Source: an uncultured Synergistales bacterium (GTDB lineage Bacteria; Synergistota; Synergistia; Synergistales; Aminobacteriaceae). From it: 48,149 bases of DNA. Positions within the stretch are counted from its first letter, which is position 1. Every line of letters starts with the position of its first letter. The position numbers were made by a program, and so were the translations under genes. Below the pieces are notes generated by a model. The model was given only the letters and a program-made list of their open reading frames with translations. It searched no databases and was not told the DNA's origin. Positions 37,253 through 46,151 of the stretch are shown here, one piece after another. The stretch is taken from the NCBI GenBank assembly GCA_905233455.1, contig CAJOES010000011.1, positions 3,959 through 52,107 of the forward strand, written 5' to 3'.

Positions 37253-38749
37253 ATGACTACACTAGAATTATTCACTAACGGTTTCAGCGTCCTTCTTGAC
37301 CCTTATACGCTCATGATGGTCGTATTTGCTATTGTTGTCGGTACAATCTTCGGAGCACTGCCCGGAGTCAGCGCAACAATGGCCGTAGCTTTAGGTCTTC
37401 CGTTCACCTACTCAATGCAGCCCATACCCGCAATAGTGTTTCTCGTGGCTGTCTACTGCTCATCAATTACGGGAGGGAGCATAACAGCAATACTCTTCAA
37501 GATTCCCGGCGTTCCTTCAAGCGCGCCAACAACATTTGACGGCTACCCGATGGCGCAAAGAGGCGAGGCAGGGAAGGCACTCGGTATAGCTCTCGGAAGT
37601 TCGGCGATCGGCGGACTGGTATCGGCTCTGGCAATGCTGACACTTTCACCGCAGCTAACACAGGCGGCGTTGTCATTCAGCCCTTCAGACATTTTCGCCA
37701 TAACGTTTATGGGACTCTCAATCCTTACGTGTCTGGACAGCAAGAACATTCTTCGCACGCTAATATCCGGGCTTCTGGGCTTATTGCTGGCATGTGTGGG
37801 GCAGGATCCTATGTATGCCGTTCAGCGTCTAACTTTCGGGAACGGTGAGCTTATTGCAGGGCTTGAGATGATTCCGGTTCTGATAGGAATATTCGCCGTT
37901 ACTGAGGTGCTGAAGCAGACGAAGAAGCGCGAAACACTCAAGAGTGATGAAGGCACTGCAAGCGTGAATACGAAGATGCCGTCATTCCGTGAATGGTGGG
38001 GTATCAAATGGGTATTGGCGCGGTGTTCCGTGATAGGCACGATTATCGGAATACTTCCGGGAGCAGGAGCAACAATAGCATCATTCCTGTGCTACTCGAC
38101 TGAAACGAAACTATCGAAGCACCCGGAGAAGTTCGGGACGGGAATAATTGACGGTATAGCTGCCTCAGAGACAGCCAACAATGCCGCAACCGGAGGAGCT
38201 ATGGTGCCGTTATTGTCGCTGGGTATACCGGGAGGGAATGCCGCCGCCGTCATGATGAGTGCGCTTGTCCTGAAGGGCGTGCAGTTAGGGCCTCTGCTTC
38301 TCGTGAATCAGCCGCAGTATTTGAGCGCAACATTTGCTTCAATGGTCGTAACAAATATATTGATGGTTGTTGTAGCTATAGGAATCGCTAAGGTGTTTGC
38401 GCAGATTCTTGCAGTTCCGTATTCGTATCTAGGGCCGATAATCATAATGCTTGCGATAATCGGTTCATACGCAACGAACATGAGCATAGCTGACGTTAAG
38501 ATCATGGCTGTTGCTGGAGTTATCGGTCTGGTTATCTCTGCGTGCCACTTCAACAGCGCGGCATTGATATTGGGGCTTGTGCTTGGCGTGATATGCGAGG
38601 GGAACTTCAGCAGGGCATATACTATTTCACGTGCAAATCTGGTTACGATGTTCTCGCGTCCTGTAGCAGGGTCGTTAATGGTCATCAGCATAATTCTGCT
38701 TGTATGGCCGGTTATTGCGCAGTTCTTCAGACGCAGTAAAGAAGCATAG
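37253..38749 (+). CDS. Tripartite tricarboxylate transporter TctA-type large permease
   Basis: GTIFGALPGVSATMAVALGLPFTYSMQP, ITGGSITAILFKIPGVPSSAPTTFDGYPMAQRGEAGKALG, GILPGAGATIASFLCY. Confidence 0.95.
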   Translation: MTTLELFTNGFSVLLDPYTLMMVVFAIVVGTIFGALPGVSATMAVALGLPFTYSMQPIPAIVFLVAVYCSSITGGSITAILFKIPGVPSSAPTTFDGYPMAQRGEAGKALGIALGSSAIGGLVSALAMLTLSPQLTQAALSFSPSDIFAITFMGLSILTCLDSKNILRTLISGLLGLLLACVGQDPMYAVQRLTFGNGELIAGLEMIPVLIGIFAVTEVLKQTKKRETLKSDEGTASVNTKMPSFREWWGIKWVLARCSVIGTIIGILPGAGATIASFLCYSTETKLSKHPEKFGTGIIDGIAASETANNAATGGAMVPLLSLGIPGGNAAAVMMSALVLKGVQLGPLLLVNQPQYLSATFASMVVTNILMVVVAIGIAKVFAQILAVPYSYLGPIIIMLAIIGSYATNMSIADVKIMAVAGVIGLVISACHFNSAALILGLVLGVICEGNFSRAYTISRANLVTMFSRPVAGSLMVISIILLVWPVIAQFFRRSKEA

Positions 38750-38762
38750 GAATAAAAAATAT

Positions 38763-38800
38763 TTCTGCCTCTTCTGGTTTCAGGGGAGGCTTTTATTTTT
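38763..38800 (+). terminator. Terminator downstream of tctA
   Basis: gcctcttctggtttcaggggaggcttttattttt. Confidence 0.6.
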
Positions 38801-38963
38801 CACGTAATTCATAATAGCGGCGGCAAAAATTAATTGTGATAAAATGTGCAAATCAGCATACACAAAAAAACAAACAAAAAGTTTTCAACACCTTTTCCCA
38901 TGCTTATATATACGCGGCTAGGGAAATGTGATATATAAAAATTTGCAGGAGGTGTTCATTCAG

Positions 38964-39275
38964 ATGGAGTTAAAAGCGGTGGGAACTGCCGGGACTCTTG
39001 AGTCAAGCGATGTCATGATAACGATTGAACCTGCTCAGGACGGCGGTATTGTTCTGACTGATTTTCAAAGCTCTGTAATCAACCAGTACGGCAGGCAGAT
39101 AAAAGCTGAAGTGCTGGCCTCGCTCGAAAGACTTGGAGTGAAGAATGCTAAGGTTGTAGTAAATGACCACGGCGCATTGGACTGCACGATTAAGGCTCGC
39201 GTAGAGTGCGCATACTATCGTGCATGTCAGGCAGATGTTGACGGTGTATATGATTGGGGAGGTGTAATAAGATGA
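38964..39275 (+). CDS. citD: Citrate lyase acyl carrier protein (gamma subunit)
   Basis: MELKAVGTAGTLESSDVMITIEPAQDGGIVLTDFQSSVINQYGRQIKAEVLASLERLGVKNAKVVVNDHGALDCTIKARVECAYYRA. Confidence 0.95.
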   Translation: MELKAVGTAGTLESSDVMITIEPAQDGGIVLTDFQSSVINQYGRQIKAEVLASLERLGVKNAKVVVNDHGALDCTIKARVECAYYRACQADVDGVYDWGGVIR

Positions 39276-40189
39276 GCATACCAAGACCGAAACCGGAGAA
39301 GTTCCGCCTTCGCCGCACAATGATGTTCATGAATGCGCAGAAGCCCGGACTCATCAAGGACGCATACATTTACGGTGCGGATTCAATCATGCTTGACCTT
39401 GAGGACGCAGTAGCAGAGAACCAGAAGGACAGCGCAAGGTTCTCGCTGTACCATGCCCTGAAGGAAATAGATTACGGCAACACTGAAGTTATAGTGCGTA
39501 TCAACGGCCTTGACACTCCTCACTGGAAAGAGGATATACGCGTGTGCGTTGCAGGAGGCTGTGATGGTATCCGTATCGCTAAGACAGAAAGCGCACAGGA
39601 TGTTCATACTGTGGACGAGGCAGTTACTGCGGCAGAAAAGGAATTCGGCGTAGAAGTCGGCAGGACGCTTCTCATGGCGGCACTTGAGAGTCCCAAAGGC
39701 GTGCTGAATGCGTATGAGATCTGCACGGCCTCCCCGAGGCTTTTCGGCGTGGCACTGTCCGGCGGAGATTACCGCAAGTGTATGCAGGTGAAGGTTATTC
39801 CCGGAGGAATTGAGATGCTTTTTGCCAGAGGCTTAATGCTCAACGCGGCAAGGGCTGCAGGCATTCAGTGCTTCGATACAGTGTTCACCAACATAAACGA
39901 CGATGAAGGCTTCAAGGCTGAAGTGAAGCAGAACGTTGAAATGGGCTTTGACGGAAAATCGCTCGTCAACCCGAGACAGATTAACATAGTCCATGAGATG
40001 CTTGCACCGTCGCAGAAAGAAATTGCAGAGGCTGAAAAGATAGTCCGTGCATACCGTGAGAATGCTGACAAGGGAGTCGGAGTGTTCACGATTGAGGGCG
40101 GAAAGATGATAGATATTGCCTTTGTTCCGGGTGCTGAAAGGGTTATCAGGCTCGCAAAGGCCAGCGGAATATATGAGGGGGATCTTTAA
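39272..40189 (+). CDS. citE: Citrate lyase beta subunit
   Basis: LRRTMMFMNAQKPGLIKDAYIYGADSIMLDLEDAVAENQKDSARFSLYHAL...GCDGIRIAKTES...ALESPKGVLNAYEI. Confidence 0.95.
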   Translation: MSIPRPKPEKFRLRRTMMFMNAQKPGLIKDAYIYGADSIMLDLEDAVAENQKDSARFSLYHALKEIDYGNTEVIVRINGLDTPHWKEDIRVCVAGGCDGIRIAKTESAQDVHTVDEAVTAAEKEFGVEVGRTLLMAALESPKGVLNAYEICTASPRLFGVALSGGDYRKCMQVKVIPGGIEMLFARGLMLNAARAAGIQCFDTVFTNINDDEGFKAEVKQNVEMGFDGKSLVNPRQINIVHEMLAPSQKEIAEAEKIVRAYRENADKGVGVFTIEGGKMIDIAFVPGAERVIRLAKASGIYEGDL

Positions 40190-40191
40190 TC

Positions 40192-41739
40192 ATGAAAAAT
40201 GCAGTAGGTAGAGAGATACCCGCAGAGGCATTAGCTGTTGAACTCAAGAACGGCAGGAAGTACGAACCGTATCAGGGCAAAGGCTACAGGGACGGAAAAT
40301 ACATAAAGAAGGCCGGCCCCACGACGAAAATCTACGAGAACCCGAAAGAGAGCAAGCTGCTTCCTTCAATCCGTGAGGCAGTAATAGCCTGCGGACTGAA
40401 AGACGGCATGACGGTATCATTCCATCATCATTTCAGGGACGGTGATTATATCGTCAACATGGTCATGAAAGAGATTGTAGACTTGGGCATAAAGGATATT
40501 ACTATTGCGGCTTCAAGTCTCGGCAGTGCACATGACCCTATAGCGGACTATATCGAGCAGGGAATCGTTACCGGCATTCAGACTTCCGGAATTCGCGGAA
40601 GAATGGGTGATGTAGTATCACACGGAAAGCTGAAGACTCCGGCTATACTTCGTTCACACGGCGGGCGCGTGCGTGCAGTGGAAGAAGGGGACGTGCATAT
40701 TGATGTAGCGTTCATCGGCGCACCGACTTCTGACGAGTACGGCAATGCGAGGGCACTCGGCGGAAAGGGAGACTGCGGAGTCCTGAGCTATGCTGTTCCT
40801 GACTCTGAATATGCAGATAAGGTTGTAGTTATCACAGACACTTTAGTCCCGTATCCTAATTTCCCGCCCAGCATTCACGGCGTTAATGTTGATTATGTCG
40901 TGAAAGTTGACGAGATAGGCAACCCTAAGAAGATTGCATCAGCGGCGGCAAGAATGACTCAGAACCCCAGAGACCTCATGATGGCGGAGAACACTGCGAA
41001 GGTCATAGCAGCATGTCCGTGGTTCAAGGAGGGCTTCAGCTTCCAGACAGGAGCAGGCGGGCCGTCATTGGCAGTGAATAGATTCCTTGAGCCGTTTATG
41101 GATGAGATCGGAGGCATTACCGGGCCGATATGCGAACTTCAGCGCAAGGGACTTGTCGGGAAGATTATTGATGTTCAGGATTTCGATGTAGCTGCGATTG
41201 AGGACATCCGCACAAATCCGAATCACTTTGAGATGACAGCCAGCGAATATGCCAACCCTGCCAACAAGGGAGCATTCGTGAACAAACTCGATTTTGTCGT
41301 GCTTGCGGCTCTTGAGGTTGATATAGACTTCAACGTGAATGTAATCACCGGTTCTGACGGAGTATTACGCGGTGCACCCGGCGGACACCCGGACACTGCG
41401 GAAGGGGCGAAGTGCTGCATTATCGTTACGCCTCTGACACGCGGACGCATGGCCACGATATGCGAGAAGGTAGTTACGGTTACGACACCGGGCGACTGCG
41501 TTGACGTTCTCGTTACGGACTACGGCACGGCGGTCAATCCTGCGCGCAAAGATATTATTGCGGCACTTGATGCGGCGGGGATAAAGCATGTGCCCATCAA
41601 AGAACTTCAGGAGAAGGCATATTCACTTGTCGGGAGGCCTGATGATCTTCAGTGGGAAGATAAGGTTGTAGCTATTCTTGAGGCTCGCGACGGTACGATT
41701 TTGGACGTTGTGAAGAAGATTAAGCCTTACCAGATATAG
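40192..41739 (+). CDS. citF: Citrate lyase alpha subunit
   Basis: MTVSFHHHFRDGDYIVNMVMKEI...GGHPDTAEGAKCCIIVTPLTRGRMATICEKVVTVTTPGDCVDVLVTDYGTAVNPAR. Confidence 0.95.
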   Translation: MKNAVGREIPAEALAVELKNGRKYEPYQGKGYRDGKYIKKAGPTTKIYENPKESKLLPSIREAVIACGLKDGMTVSFHHHFRDGDYIVNMVMKEIVDLGIKDITIAASSLGSAHDPIADYIEQGIVTGIQTSGIRGRMGDVVSHGKLKTPAILRSHGGRVRAVEEGDVHIDVAFIGAPTSDEYGNARALGGKGDCGVLSYAVPDSEYADKVVVITDTLVPYPNFPPSIHGVNVDYVVKVDEIGNPKKIASAAARMTQNPRDLMMAENTAKVIAACPWFKEGFSFQTGAGGPSLAVNRFLEPFMDEIGGITGPICELQRKGLVGKIIDVQDFDVAAIEDIRTNPNHFEMTASEYANPANKGAFVNKLDFVVLAALEVDIDFNVNVITGSDGVLRGAPGGHPDTAEGAKCCIIVTPLTRGRMATICEKVVTVTTPGDCVDVLVTDYGTAVNPARKDIIAALDAAGIKHVPIKELQEKAYSLVGRPDDLQWEDKVVAILEARDGTILDVVKKIKPYQI

Positions 41740-41756
41740 AACATAGAACATAAATT

Positions 41757-41791
41757 ACTCCCTCGTTGAATCTCAGCGGGGGAGATTTTTT
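41757..41791 (+). terminator. Terminator downstream of citF
   Basis: ctccctcgttgaatctcagcgggggagatttttttt. Confidence 0.65.
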
Positions 41792-41867
41792 TTGTATGCT
41801 GACGTGATAAAATAGCCGAAATTCACGGAAGGGAGCTTGACATAAAATGACTGCGTCTGTATACTGC

Positions 41868-41890
41868 GCACAGCACAGCACAGCACAGCA
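41868..41890. repeat. Pentanucleotide SSR, GCA + (CAGCA)4
   Basis: tgcgcacagcacagcacagcacagcatta. Confidence 0.95.
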
Positions 41891-42035
41891 TTATTTTTGT
41901 GTCTTTTTCCCTGTCCAGAATAACCCATCACAATAGAAAACGTCCCCCTTGATGAATGAATACATGACAGCGTGAGGTTTGCGCCTGAAGTTTTATGGTG
42001 CAGGGGTTAATGTGTTCATTTGAGGAGGATATACG

Positions 42036-43890
42036 ATGAAGAGAATATTTTGCGCGGTATTGGCGGTTTGTGCCGTTATGGCCGGGAGTGTGTGTGCGTG
42101 GGGTGATGTGGCGATTGATGTTCAGGGAGTTTGTGAGCAGTAATTTTGACGCTGATAATGACGGTATACTAAATGATGATGAAATTATAGAAATAACAAA
42201 CATTTCTGTTTTTGGCAGAGGAATAAAATCATTGCAGGGCATTGAACACTTTAAATCATTAACAGAATTAGATTGTTCCTATAATTATTTAACTTTTCTT
42301 GATTTGAGTTTAAATAATGCTTTGACTGAGCTTTATTGCGGCAGTAACCAGTTAGAAGAATTAGATATAAGCAAAAATACTCAATTAACCGGGTTATGGT
42401 GTTATGGAAATCAACTTAGCAAACTTGAAATAAATAATAACTCTGAGTTATCTCAATTATTTTGCAACAATAATCACTTAGCTGCTTTAGATGTTAGCAG
42501 GAATAATGCTTTGAAAGTTTTGAATTGCGACTCTCAGATTATTGCCGTTTCTAGCCTGAATGCAACAGAAAGCAATGATTATCCTTACAGCTTTAATCTT
42601 CTTTCACTAAATACATCTATAGCAATCAGTAGTATATTTAGTATGGATGTAAGAGATAGCAGAGATTTAAAAGTAGATTACCGTATGGAAGATTCAGCTA
42701 TATATTTTGCCTCATCCCCTTCTGCTATTTCATATAGATACGACATACAAAAACAAGGAGACCCTATTTATATGGATGTTGCAGTTATGGTACACGGACT
42801 TTCTCCAGCAAGTTCCTACAGATTTATTATGTCCGATACACTTCGCAACGAAATAATTTCAGTATTTCAGGATATATCTGAGGACGACATTCATCAGCTT
42901 GCAGATAACGAGATACTTTCCAGAACGTGGCAAATTGCCTCTTATGACGTTATGGAATTTTTTGATCTGCAGGAAAGTCCTGCATTAATAATTCCGCACA
43001 TAAGACCGCGTCATTCCGGGTTATATGTAATACGCCTTAACCTCGCAAACACTGAGAATGTAGATAAAGGAACAACGATTGCGCTTCGAGGGATTTTCAG
43101 CAATCTATCCGTAAATACAAGTGCACTTCAGGAGGTGCAGTATGTCTTCTTCGATGAAAAATCAACAATAATAAAAGAAGTTCCAGAAAACAAAATTATT
43201 TATGTTGCTTTTAAGACGGCTACAGGGACAGATATACGCGTAGTAGTTACCATTCCTTTAAGGCTTGCTCAAGGAACAGTGATGCCTGTCGAAGAAGAAA
43301 GACATGAAGAACTTAGAGAAACTATTGCTCAAGAGATGAGCAGTATAGATATAGATGCCGGAGAAATTAGATTCATTCATGAAGAACAAATTACGCAAGC
43401 TAAAGATCCCTCTTCTGAAATGCTGCATAACGCTAAAGAAAATGGTTATGCTCTTATTGGCAAATTAAATACCATAAGTGCAGACGAAGAAGGATATTAT
43501 GTCTTAAAAATCGTATTGTCAGATGACCTCTTTAACCTTATTGAAGGTGTTAATGTCAATGAGGTAGTTGTAGATAATTTTTCCAACTATGATGTTGCAA
43601 ATACAAATAAATCTTCAGTAAAAAAATCATTTTTAAGCGGACTGCTGGGTACGTGGGAAATTCTCACCGTAAATGGCAAAAAATTAGACAAATTCAGCTT
43701 TCGAGAGTTCCTGATGATAGGGTTCCTGAATGCAGGCGAGCCTTTTACGCTTTACTTGGCTCGACGACTTGTCCCTGATATGGCATCTTTCATAGCAGCA
43801 GTACTTGGAGCAGGAGGCTGTAATGCCGGATTGGGGCTTGCAGGTGTTTCGGCTGTCGTGTTTATCCTTATGCGGAAGAACAGACGCTAA
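42036..43890 (+). pseudogene. Secreted EF-hand-loop/LRR protein with Synerg-CTERM-like tail; signal peptide and mature region in different frames
   Basis: ATG at 42036 (gaggagg RBS) gives MKRIFCAVLAVCAVMAGSVCAWGDVAID then stops; shifted frame continues FREFVSSNFDADNDGILNDDEIIEITN...LRR...LGAGGCNAGLGLAGVSAVVFILMRKNRR. Paralog of the 7135-9960 protein. Confidence 0.82.
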
Positions 43891-44068
43891 AACATTATAT
43901 GTGCTTTAAGCGGGGTCGGGGATTCATCTCCGGCCCGTTTTTCACATTAATGATAACTGCATACCGGCTTAAAATACAGAAAAGGTTAGACGACAAAAAG
44001 CGCGTAATGTGGTTAAATTACGTTAAATCAATCCCCGCAATACATGAAAAAAGGAGCTGATTTAGGTA

Positions 44069-44701
44069 ATGATATTCGAAGACTTCTCGAAAATAGGAAT
44101 TATCCCCGTAGTAGTCCTTGATGATTCCCAGCAGGCCGCACCTTTGGCTGAAGTTCTGTGCAAAAACGGGCTTCCCTGTGCAGAGGTAACATTCAGGACA
44201 TCGGCGGCAGAGGAGAGCATAAGAATCATGTCGCGTGAATTTCCTGATATGCTTGTAGGTGCAGGTACAGTTCTCACGATAGAACAGGCAGACCGAGCCA
44301 TCAATGCCGGAGCAAAATTCATCGTAAGTCCCGGCCTGAATCCCAAAGTCGTACAGCACTGCCTCGATAACAGCGTTCCCGTAACTCCCGGCACTCAGAC
44401 CCCCAGCGAAATGGAACGTGCGTTAGAGCTTGGCCTTAAAGTCGTAAAGTTCTTCCCTGCAGAACCGGCAGGAGGACTGAACATGATCAAGGCTGTTGCT
44501 GCGGCATATGTTGACTTAAAGTTCATGCCTACAGGAGGGATCAGCGCAAAGAACGTGAAAGAGTATCTTGCGTACAATAAGATTATTGCCTGCGGAGGAA
44601 GCTGGATGGTCAAAAAGGATCTGGTTAATGCTGGCGAGTGGGATAAAATAGCTGCTCTTGTCCGTGAAGCTGCGGACATAGTGAAGGACGTAAGGGGGTA
44701 A
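44069..44701 (+). CDS. eda: 2-dehydro-3-deoxyphosphogluconate (KDPG) aldolase
   Basis: IGIIPVVVLDDSQQAAPLAEVLCKNGLPCAEVTFRTSAAEESIRIM...VGAGTVLTIEQADRAINAGAKFIVSPGLN...KFFPAEPAGG...FMPTGGIS. Confidence 0.95.
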   Translation: MIFEDFSKIGIIPVVVLDDSQQAAPLAEVLCKNGLPCAEVTFRTSAAEESIRIMSREFPDMLVGAGTVLTIEQADRAINAGAKFIVSPGLNPKVVQHCLDNSVPVTPGTQTPSEMERALELGLKVVKFFPAEPAGGLNMIKAVAAAYVDLKFMPTGGISAKNVKEYLAYNKIIACGGSWMVKKDLVNAGEWDKIAALVREAADIVKDVRG

Positions 44702-44707
44702 AAATAT

Positions 44708-45805
44708 ATGCAGTTGAACGTAAAGCCTAAGAGTGAATGCAGGTTTGATGCCGTGAGTCTCGGCGAGGTCATGCTCCGTCTTGATCCGGGCGAGGGAAGG
44801 ATACGCACAGCAAGAAGTTTCCGTGCATGGGAAGGCGGCGGAGAGTACAACGTCATTCGCGGCCTGCATAAATGCTTCGGAATGGATACGGCAGTGATTA
44901 CGGCATTTGCCGATAATGAGGTCGGAAAGCTCATGAAGGATTTTATCGAGCAGGGCGGAGTCAATACCAGCCTCATATATTGGAAGAAGACTGACGGAAT
45001 AGGCCGTATCTGCCGTAACGGAATCAACTTCACTGAACGCGGCTTCGGTATTCGCGGTGCAGTGGGATGTTCTGACCGTGCCAACACTGCAATATCTCAG
45101 GCAACACCGGAAGATTTCAACTTTGAGTACATTTTCGGCGAGCTTGGAGTCAGATGGCTTCACACCGGCGGAATCTACGCGGCACTCTCTGAGCAGGCAT
45201 GTGATACGGTAATAGCGGCCTGCAGGACGGCAAAGAAGTACGGAACGCTAATATCATACGATCTGAATTACCGTCCTTCAATGTGGAGTGCTATCGGCGG
45301 TCAGGCACGTGCTCAGGAGGTCAACAAGGAAGTAGCGAAATATGTTGATGTCATGATAGGCAACGAGGAAGATTTTACGGCGTGCTTGGGCTTTCAGATT
45401 GAGGGCAACGACGAGAATCTGAAGGAATTGAACCTTGACGGCTACAAGAAGATGATCGGAGAGGCGGCAAAGACATATCCCAACTTCAAGGCAGTAGCGA
45501 CGACACTGCGGACTGTCAGGACTGCAACGGTCAATGACTGGAAGGCTATATGCTGGGCTGACGGTGAAATATACATGTCGAAGGCATATGACGGACTGGA
45601 GATCATGGACAGGGTAGGCGGAGGAGATTCTTTCGCGTCAGGTCTGGTGTACGGACTGATTACGACAGGAGACCCGGAAAAGGCTGTGAATTACGGTGCG
45701 GCACACGGTGCACTGGCTATGACGACACCTGGTGATACGTCAATGGCTAGCGTGAAGGAAGTTGAAGCCATTATGGGCGGGGCAGGAGCGCGGGTGAAAC
45801 GTTGA
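44708..45805 (+). CDS. PfkB-family sugar kinase, probable 2-keto-3-deoxygluconate kinase
   Basis: SLGEVMLRLDPGEGRIRTARSFRAWEGGGEYNVIRGLHKCFGMDTAVITAFADNEVG...DRVGGGDSFASGLVYGLI. Confidence 0.88.
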   Translation: MQLNVKPKSECRFDAVSLGEVMLRLDPGEGRIRTARSFRAWEGGGEYNVIRGLHKCFGMDTAVITAFADNEVGKLMKDFIEQGGVNTSLIYWKKTDGIGRICRNGINFTERGFGIRGAVGCSDRANTAISQATPEDFNFEYIFGELGVRWLHTGGIYAALSEQACDTVIAACRTAKKYGTLISYDLNYRPSMWSAIGGQARAQEVNKEVAKYVDVMIGNEEDFTACLGFQIEGNDENLKELNLDGYKKMIGEAAKTYPNFKAVATTLRTVRTATVNDWKAICWADGEIYMSKAYDGLEIMDRVGGGDSFASGLVYGLITTGDPEKAVNYGAAHGALAMTTPGDTSMASVKEVEAIMGGAGARVKR

Positions 45806-46110
45806 GCATACTTCAAGACATCGTAACTGCATTAGAGGCCAAGAACGGCGAGAACATCATAACGCTTGACCTAAAGAACAAGGGAAGTTTAGCCGACGCT
45901 TTTATTCTGGCAACCGGAAATTCCGAAGTTCATATGAAGACTCTTACGGACGCGGCAGAAGAAGTGCTGATACGTGCCGGGCGCAAATGCAAGGTTGAAG
46001 GCGGGGAAAGTTCCAACTGGAGACTTCTTGATGCCGGAGATATTGTAGTGCATGTGTTCAGCCATAAAGGCAGGGAGTTCTACAGGCTAGAGCGTCTCTG
46101 GGAAGAATAA
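45802..46110 (+). CDS. rsfS: Ribosome silencing factor RsfS
   Basis: IVTALEAKNGENIITLDLKNKGSLADAFILATGNSEVHMKTLTDAAEEVLIRAGRKCKVEGGESSNWRLLDAGDIVVHVFSHKGREFYRLERLW; TTG start overlapping kinase stop. Confidence 0.92.
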   Translation: MSILQDIVTALEAKNGENIITLDLKNKGSLADAFILATGNSEVHMKTLTDAAEEVLIRAGRKCKVEGGESSNWRLLDAGDIVVHVFSHKGREFYRLERLWEE

Positions 46111-46112
46111 AA

Positions 46113-46147
46113 ATTAACCCCCTCACATTTAGAGGGGGATTTTTTGT
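46113..46147 (+). terminator. Rho-independent terminator
   Basis: aaccccctcacatttagagggggattttttgtg. Confidence 0.8.
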
Positions 46148-46151
46148 GTGT

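Noticed and set aside
44395-45163. 215-230 aa antisense ORFs opposite eda/kinase
   Set aside because: Both coding-strand genes have clear family motifs; the antisense ORFs do not.
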